Assembly: GCA_029243665.1 (NCBI GenBank)
Contig: JAQWRO010000056.1
Span: forward strand, 1-16,240
Origin: Gammaproteobacteria bacterium
GTDB taxonomy: Bacteria > Pseudomonadota > Gammaproteobacteria > Comchoanobacterales > Comchoanobacteraceae
Direction of reading: 5' to 3'
DNA length: 16,240 nt
In this document: positions 13,015 through 16,240 of the stretch, piece by piece
Numbering within the stretch: position 1 is the stretch's first letter
Layout: every line of letters begins with the position of its first letter
Notes under the pieces: generated by a model
The model's input: only the letters and a program-made list of their open reading frames with translations
Told to the model about the DNA's origin: nothing
Database searches by the model: none
Made by a program: the position numbers and the translations under genes

Positions 13015-13929
13015 ATGACACATGCAATCTCAGTAAAAGCTGTCACAAAAGTTTTTGATGATGGTAATAAAGCGCTCAATGAAGTTGATTTAATCATTCC
13101 TAAAGGATCTTTTTTTGCCTTGCTAGGCCATAATGGTGCAGGTAAGACAACATTGATTAAATCTGTCTGCCAATTAACTTCGATCACTTCTGGTGACATA
13201 CTTGTCAATGGCAAAAACCTAAAAACCAATAGTATGTATGCAAAAAGAAAGATTGGTTTGGTGCCTCAGGAATTTAACTGTAATCCTTTTCACACAGTGG
13301 AGCAGATCCTATACCAATTTGGTGGATACCAAGGTTTAACCAAGACTGAGCTAGATAAGAAAATACCCGCTTTATTAGATAACCTTTATTTGTCAGAGAA
13401 ACGTAAAACCCTTTTTAGGGCATTATCGGGTGGTATGAAACGAGCTGTAACCATTGCACGTGCACTGATTCATGAGCCAGAAATTCTATTTTTAGATGAA
13501 CCCACTGCCGGTGTGGATGTTGAAATCAGAGAAGGTATGTGGAAATTTTTTAAAGCTTTAAATAAAAAAGGATTGACCATCGTTTTAACGACACATTATC
13601 TTGAAGAAGCAGAGCAACTGTGTAAAGAAATGGCATTGATTAATCGTGGTAAAATCATTGTTTCAGGTGAGATTAAAAAACTGTTAGCCGATCAAGAATC
13701 TGCAATGATTGAGTTAACAGTCGACCAGTTGCCTAAGCTAGATCAATTGCCATGTTATTTAGTAAAAAAAGGTCAAAAAGGCTTGATGTGCCATTTGCCT
13801 AAGGGGAAAGCTATGCATGATGTATTCGATGAATTAAATGAACTGGGTTGTCGCGTAAAAAGCTTTGAAGTGGTTACAGGAAGATTAGAGCAGCTTTTAA
13901 AACAATCAATGGATAGGAAAGCAGTATGA
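13015..13929 (+). CDS. yadG: ABC transporter ATP-binding protein, YadG-like
   Basis: This 304-residue ATPase has Walker A GHNGAGKTT (residues 38-46), a Q-loop in LVPQEF, signature LSGGMKR (137-143), and Walker B ILFLDEP with Glu162. The D-loop AGVD and switch His in TTHYLEEAE follow. The C-terminal 80 residues are the extension typical of ABC-2 exporters. It is closest in feel to E. coli YadG (308 residues), and its partner is YadH-like, so an exporter of unknown substrate is expected. The start was set at ATG 13015 from the promoter. Its stop overlaps the permease start by four bases (ATGA). Confidence 0.9.
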   Translation: MTHAISVKAVTKVFDDGNKALNEVDLIIPKGSFFALLGHNGAGKTTLIKSVCQLTSITSGDILVNGKNLKTNSMYAKRKIGLVPQEFNCNPFHTVEQILYQFGGYQGLTKTELDKKIPALLDNLYLSEKRKTLFRALSGGMKRAVTIARALIHEPEILFLDEPTAGVDVEIREGMWKFFKALNKKGLTIVLTTHYLEEAEQLCKEMALINRGKIIVSGEIKKLLADQESAMIELTVDQLPKLDQLPCYLVKKGQKGLMCHLPKGKAMHDVFDELNELGCRVKSFEVVTGRLEQLLKQSMDRKAV

Positions 13930-14687
13930 ACACAGTTGGTTTAGAGACATTAATAAGAAGAGAAGTATGGCGATACATTCGTCTATGGCGACAAACACTC
14001 ATTCCACCAATCATAACAGCGTTTTTATATTTGACCGTTTTTGGAAAGATCGTCGGTAGTCGTGTTGGTGTTGTTCAAGGTGTGGATTACATTCAGTTTG
14101 TCCTGCCTGGGTTGGCAATGTTGGCCATGATTTTAGCTTCTTTCCAAAACTGTGTGTCTTCTTTTTTCATAGAAAAGTTTCACCGCTCTATAGACGAATT
14201 AATGGTTTCTCCATTGACCAGTTTTGAAATCGTGCTAGGTTTCATCATTGGCGGTGTGACTCGAGGCTTATTATGTGGCGTCTTGATTGTAGCCCTGGGT
14301 ACTTTTTTATTAAACCTACACATCGTGCATTGGTTTTACATGATAAGCGTCATGATCAGTGTTAATTTATGTTTTGCATCACTGGGTATGTTAAATGCCA
14401 TGTATGCTAGAAATTTTGATGAAATTACCATCGTGCCTGATTTTGTGTTGACACCTTTGATCTTTTTTGGGGGTGTGTTTTATGATGGTACGCACTTACA
14501 AGGCATTTTATTATGGCTTCATCAGTATAACCCAATCAGTTATTTTGTTGATTTATTCCGTTATAGTTTATTGGGGATTCATGAATTTACACCAGCCATT
14601 GTATTGATGTGTACATTTGGTTTCTCATTATTAAGTTTTGGGTTGTTATACAACCGTTTTGAAAAAGGCTTTGGAGTACAATATTGA
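13926..14687 (+). CDS. yadH: ABC-2 type transporter permease, YadH-like
   Basis: The 253-residue inner-membrane protein has six hydrophobic segments and the ABC-2 pattern. It starts with an N-terminal RREVWRYIRLW helix, then LPGLAMLAMILASF. DELMVSPLTSFEIVLGFIIG is the coupling region, and TPLIFFGGVFYD followed by YNPISYFVDLFRYSLLG marks the C-terminal domain. This matches E. coli YadH in length and motifs. It pairs with the upstream ATPase to form a homodimeric-permease exporter. The gene overlaps yadG (ATGA) and folB (TTGA), so the three are translated from one message. Confidence 0.9.
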   Translation: MNTVGLETLIRREVWRYIRLWRQTLIPPIITAFLYLTVFGKIVGSRVGVVQGVDYIQFVLPGLAMLAMILASFQNCVSSFFIEKFHRSIDELMVSPLTSFEIVLGFIIGGVTRGLLCGVLIVALGTFLLNLHIVHWFYMISVMISVNLCFASLGMLNAMYARNFDEITIVPDFVLTPLIFFGGVFYDGTHLQGILLWLHQYNPISYFVDLFRYSLLGIHEFTPAIVLMCTFGFSLLSFGLLYNRFEKGFGVQY

Positions 14688-15040
14688 AAATTAGTATTAA
14701 TCAGCTAGAGCTGAAAACGTTGATCGGCGTATTTGAGTGGGAAAGACAATCCCAAATGTCAATTTTTGCTGACGTTACTCTAGAGATTGATCTTGATACG
14801 ATTGAAGACAATATAGAAAATACTGTCAATTACTTTACTTTGTCTCAAGCATTAATAAAGCGCGCTTCAGAATGTGAATATGAACTTTTAGAAGCGCTTC
14901 TGATTGACCTTAGAAATGTGGTCATTGATTTTGATCAGCGGATCAACTCACTACAATTACGCTTATTTAAAAAGGGTGTTTTAAAAGAAGCAGAATCAAC
15001 TTCAGTCGAGATAGACTGGCATAGACATAATGGAAAATAA
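14684..15040 (+). CDS. folB: Dihydroneopterin aldolase
   Basis: The 118-residue FolB cleaves dihydroneopterin to 6-hydroxymethyl-dihydropterin and glycolaldehyde in folate synthesis. The N-terminal LELKTLIGVFEWERQ, then ENTVNYFTLSQAL with the family Tyr, and YELLEALLIDL with the pterin-binding Glu are present. Near the C-terminus FKKGVLKEAESTSVEI replaces the commoner KPxA block, keeping a Lys. The start is TTG 14684, fixed by the family N-terminus and by the four-base TTGA overlap with yadH. The next gene starts inside its last codons (11-base overlap). Confidence 0.9.
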   Translation: MKISINQLELKTLIGVFEWERQSQMSIFADVTLEIDLDTIEDNIENTVNYFTLSQALIKRASECEYELLEALLIDLRNVVIDFDQRINSLQLRLFKKGVLKEAESTSVEIDWHRHNGK

Positions 15041-16040
15041 AAATCTAGTACATTTAGTCTCTCAGATTAAAGCATCTGGTCCAATGCGCTTTGATGCCTT
15101 TATGCATTGGGCTTTATATGATCCTAGTTGTGGTTATTACCACCAATCTCCTGGAATGTCCGGTGCAGACTTTATTACTGCCCCAGAAATGGGCTCTTTA
15201 TTTTCTGATGCACTGATACATTTCATAGAACAATTGGCGCCAACTTGTCAAAACCTGGTCGAACTTGGGCCTGGGACAGGGTTGTTGATGTCAAAGTTAA
15301 AGGATCATTTTAAAGATCGATTTGAGTCTTATGGCCTTGTTGAAATCAGTGAATCTCTAAGAAAAGTGCAACTAGAAAAGCAAGGTGCTCTTAAGCATAT
15401 TGGCTTAAGTGATATCCCTCAACAGAGCATAATCATTGCTAATGAGTGGCTGGATGCGCTGCCATCAAGAAGAATTAAGCGAGTAGACGATATATGCTTT
15501 GAAGCATATATCGGGGTTGATGAGAGTAAACTTATTTGGCAGTGGCAGCCTGTCAATGTTGCGATGGCACACTGGCCAACAGTGGATGGTATTTATGACG
15601 TTAGAGACTACGCAAATGTGTTTAAGTCTATGGCTCAAGCTTTAAAAGGTAGTATTTGTGTGTGGTTTGATTATGGATATCATACAAAAGAACTCATGCA
15701 TTTACCTCATCTAGGAGATAGTTTAAGAGGCTTTTACCAAAACACAGTTGAGAGCAATGTTTTGAATCATATTGGCCACATGGACTTAACAGCCGATGTT
15801 AATTTTTCAGTACTTGCCCATCAAGCTGCAGATGAAGGGTGGCAAATCAATCATTATTTCAAACAAAGCCATTGGGTCATTGATTATTTAATGAAGCATC
15901 CAAGTAGGGAAAACAATGCTTGGGAAGTTAGGCAGCTGACGGACCCTTCTGAGATGGGTGAGCGTGTGAGGTGCTTGGTTTTTTCTGATCCATCACTAGA
16001 TGTGCAAAAACTTTCGTATGATGAGTGTGCGCGATTATGA
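15030..16040 (+). CDS. SAM-dependent methyltransferase, DUF185/NDUFAF7 family
   Basis: This 336-residue protein fits the Methyltransf_28 (DUF185) family, whose human member NDUFAF7 methylates an arginine of complex I. Visible blocks are FMHWALYDPSCGYY near residue 24, FITAPEMGSLFSDAL, and the SAM-binding loop VELGPGTG (77-84). IIANEWLDALPSRR, VWFDYGYHTKEL, and HMDLTADVNFSVLA near the end follow. The usual GTL before the C-terminal part is replaced by DSLRGFYQN. Bacterial targets are not established, so a role in respiratory complex I assembly is only a suggestion. The start overlaps folB, and its stop overlaps the convergent dsbB end by six bases. Confidence 0.9.
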   Translation: MENKNLVHLVSQIKASGPMRFDAFMHWALYDPSCGYYHQSPGMSGADFITAPEMGSLFSDALIHFIEQLAPTCQNLVELGPGTGLLMSKLKDHFKDRFESYGLVEISESLRKVQLEKQGALKHIGLSDIPQQSIIIANEWLDALPSRRIKRVDDICFEAYIGVDESKLIWQWQPVNVAMAHWPTVDGIYDVRDYANVFKSMAQALKGSICVWFDYGYHTKELMHLPHLGDSLRGFYQNTVESNVLNHIGHMDLTADVNFSVLAHQAADEGWQINHYFKQSHWVIDYLMKHPSRENNAWEVRQLTDPSEMGERVRCLVFSDPSLDVQKLSYDECARL

Positions 16041-16240
16041 TGATAAGCGCTGCTTAAAAATATTTAAGCCAATCAATAAGAAATAAATCATCATCAATAG
16101 CTGCGGGATACTAAACCCTAAAAAGCTAAATACCACAGTCCCGCAACTACTACTATGGTCAGTCATGATTAAATGCAGGGCTTTAAACACGCCAAATGTA
16201 TTCATTAAATAGTCAAAACCGGGTAGGCATGATGCATTAG
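16035..16240 (-). CDS. dsbB: Disulfide bond formation protein DsbB, C-terminal part (partial)
   Basis: The last 67 codons of an inner-membrane protein are read on the minus strand; the start lies beyond the window. The segment has CLPGFDYL, 27 residues, then SCGTVVFSFLGFSIPQL. This is the second periplasmic Cys pair of DsbB (Cys104/Cys130 in E. coli) with the conserved W/F-x-F-L-G-x-x-I/M-P after it. A final hydrophobic helix (LLMMIYFLLIGLNIF) and a short basic tail follow. DsbB reoxidises DsbA using quinone. The spacing between the cysteines is two residues longer than in E. coli. It converges with the methyltransferase gene, overlapping it by six bases. Confidence 0.85.
   Translation of the reverse strand, partial: NASCLPGFDYLMNTFGVFKALHLIMTDHSSSCGTVVFSFLGFSIPQLLMMIYFLLIGLNIFKQRLSS

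Noticed and set aside
12759..13229. Longer minus-strand frame of 156 codons over the yadG start
   Set aside because: The added N-terminal part is antisense to the yadG promoter and Walker A region; the AGGAG before ATG 12941 marks the real start of a 60-residue gene.

Overview
This is an AT-rich stretch of a gammaproteobacterial chromosome, probably from a host-associated or intracellular lineage near the Legionellales/Coxiella type. That placement is inference. It rests on the housekeeping genes (polA, hinT, a ycaR-like gene, dapF, yadGH, folB, dsbB), on a eukaryote-like DUF4116-repeat/F-box protein, and on several decaying genes. No species can be named from the sequence alone.

Layout. Bases 1-218 hold the 3' end of polA. 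Bases 219-2382 are accessory: an unrecognised gene that is probably frameshifted (285-1185), an unrecognised membrane-associated gene on the minus strand, and minus-strand debris with a HAD-like C-terminus. Next come an S9-family serine peptidase (2383-4188), a 61-residue exported protein, and a minus-strand ycaR-hinT operon. Bases 5062-7351 form a tight four-gene cassette: an exported beta-helix-like protein, a 51-residue Lys/Asp/Gly-rich peptide, an ATP-grasp ligase translationally coupled to the peptide, and a second, degenerate ATP-grasp-like protein. I read this as a candidate RiPP (graspetide-like) system, and it is the strongest novelty in the window. An O-antigen-ligase-type membrane protein follows (7408-8730).

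Bases 8731-11812 are a duplication zone. A phosphopantetheinyl transferase is followed by a DUF4116-repeat/F-box protein (putative effector). The 3' end of the transferase gene and the DUF4116 gene then occur a second time as pseudogenes. An F-box-like remnant lies upstream of the first copy, and a damaged tRNA copy lies next to an intact CAT-anticodon tRNA.

Bases 12042-16240 return to core genes. They contain dapF, a 60-residue membrane protein antisense to the dapF 3' end, the overlapping operon yadG-yadH-folB-methyltransferase (DUF185/NDUFAF7 type), and the 3' end of a convergent dsbB.

A recurring feature is that four genes (2383, 4232, 4950 on the minus strand, and 13015) have a good -10 box ending 6-8 bases before the ATG and no Shine-Dalgarno sequence. 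This points to leaderless mRNAs. Other genes here (5062, 5608, 12941 on the minus strand) have clear AGGAG-type ribosome binding sites.
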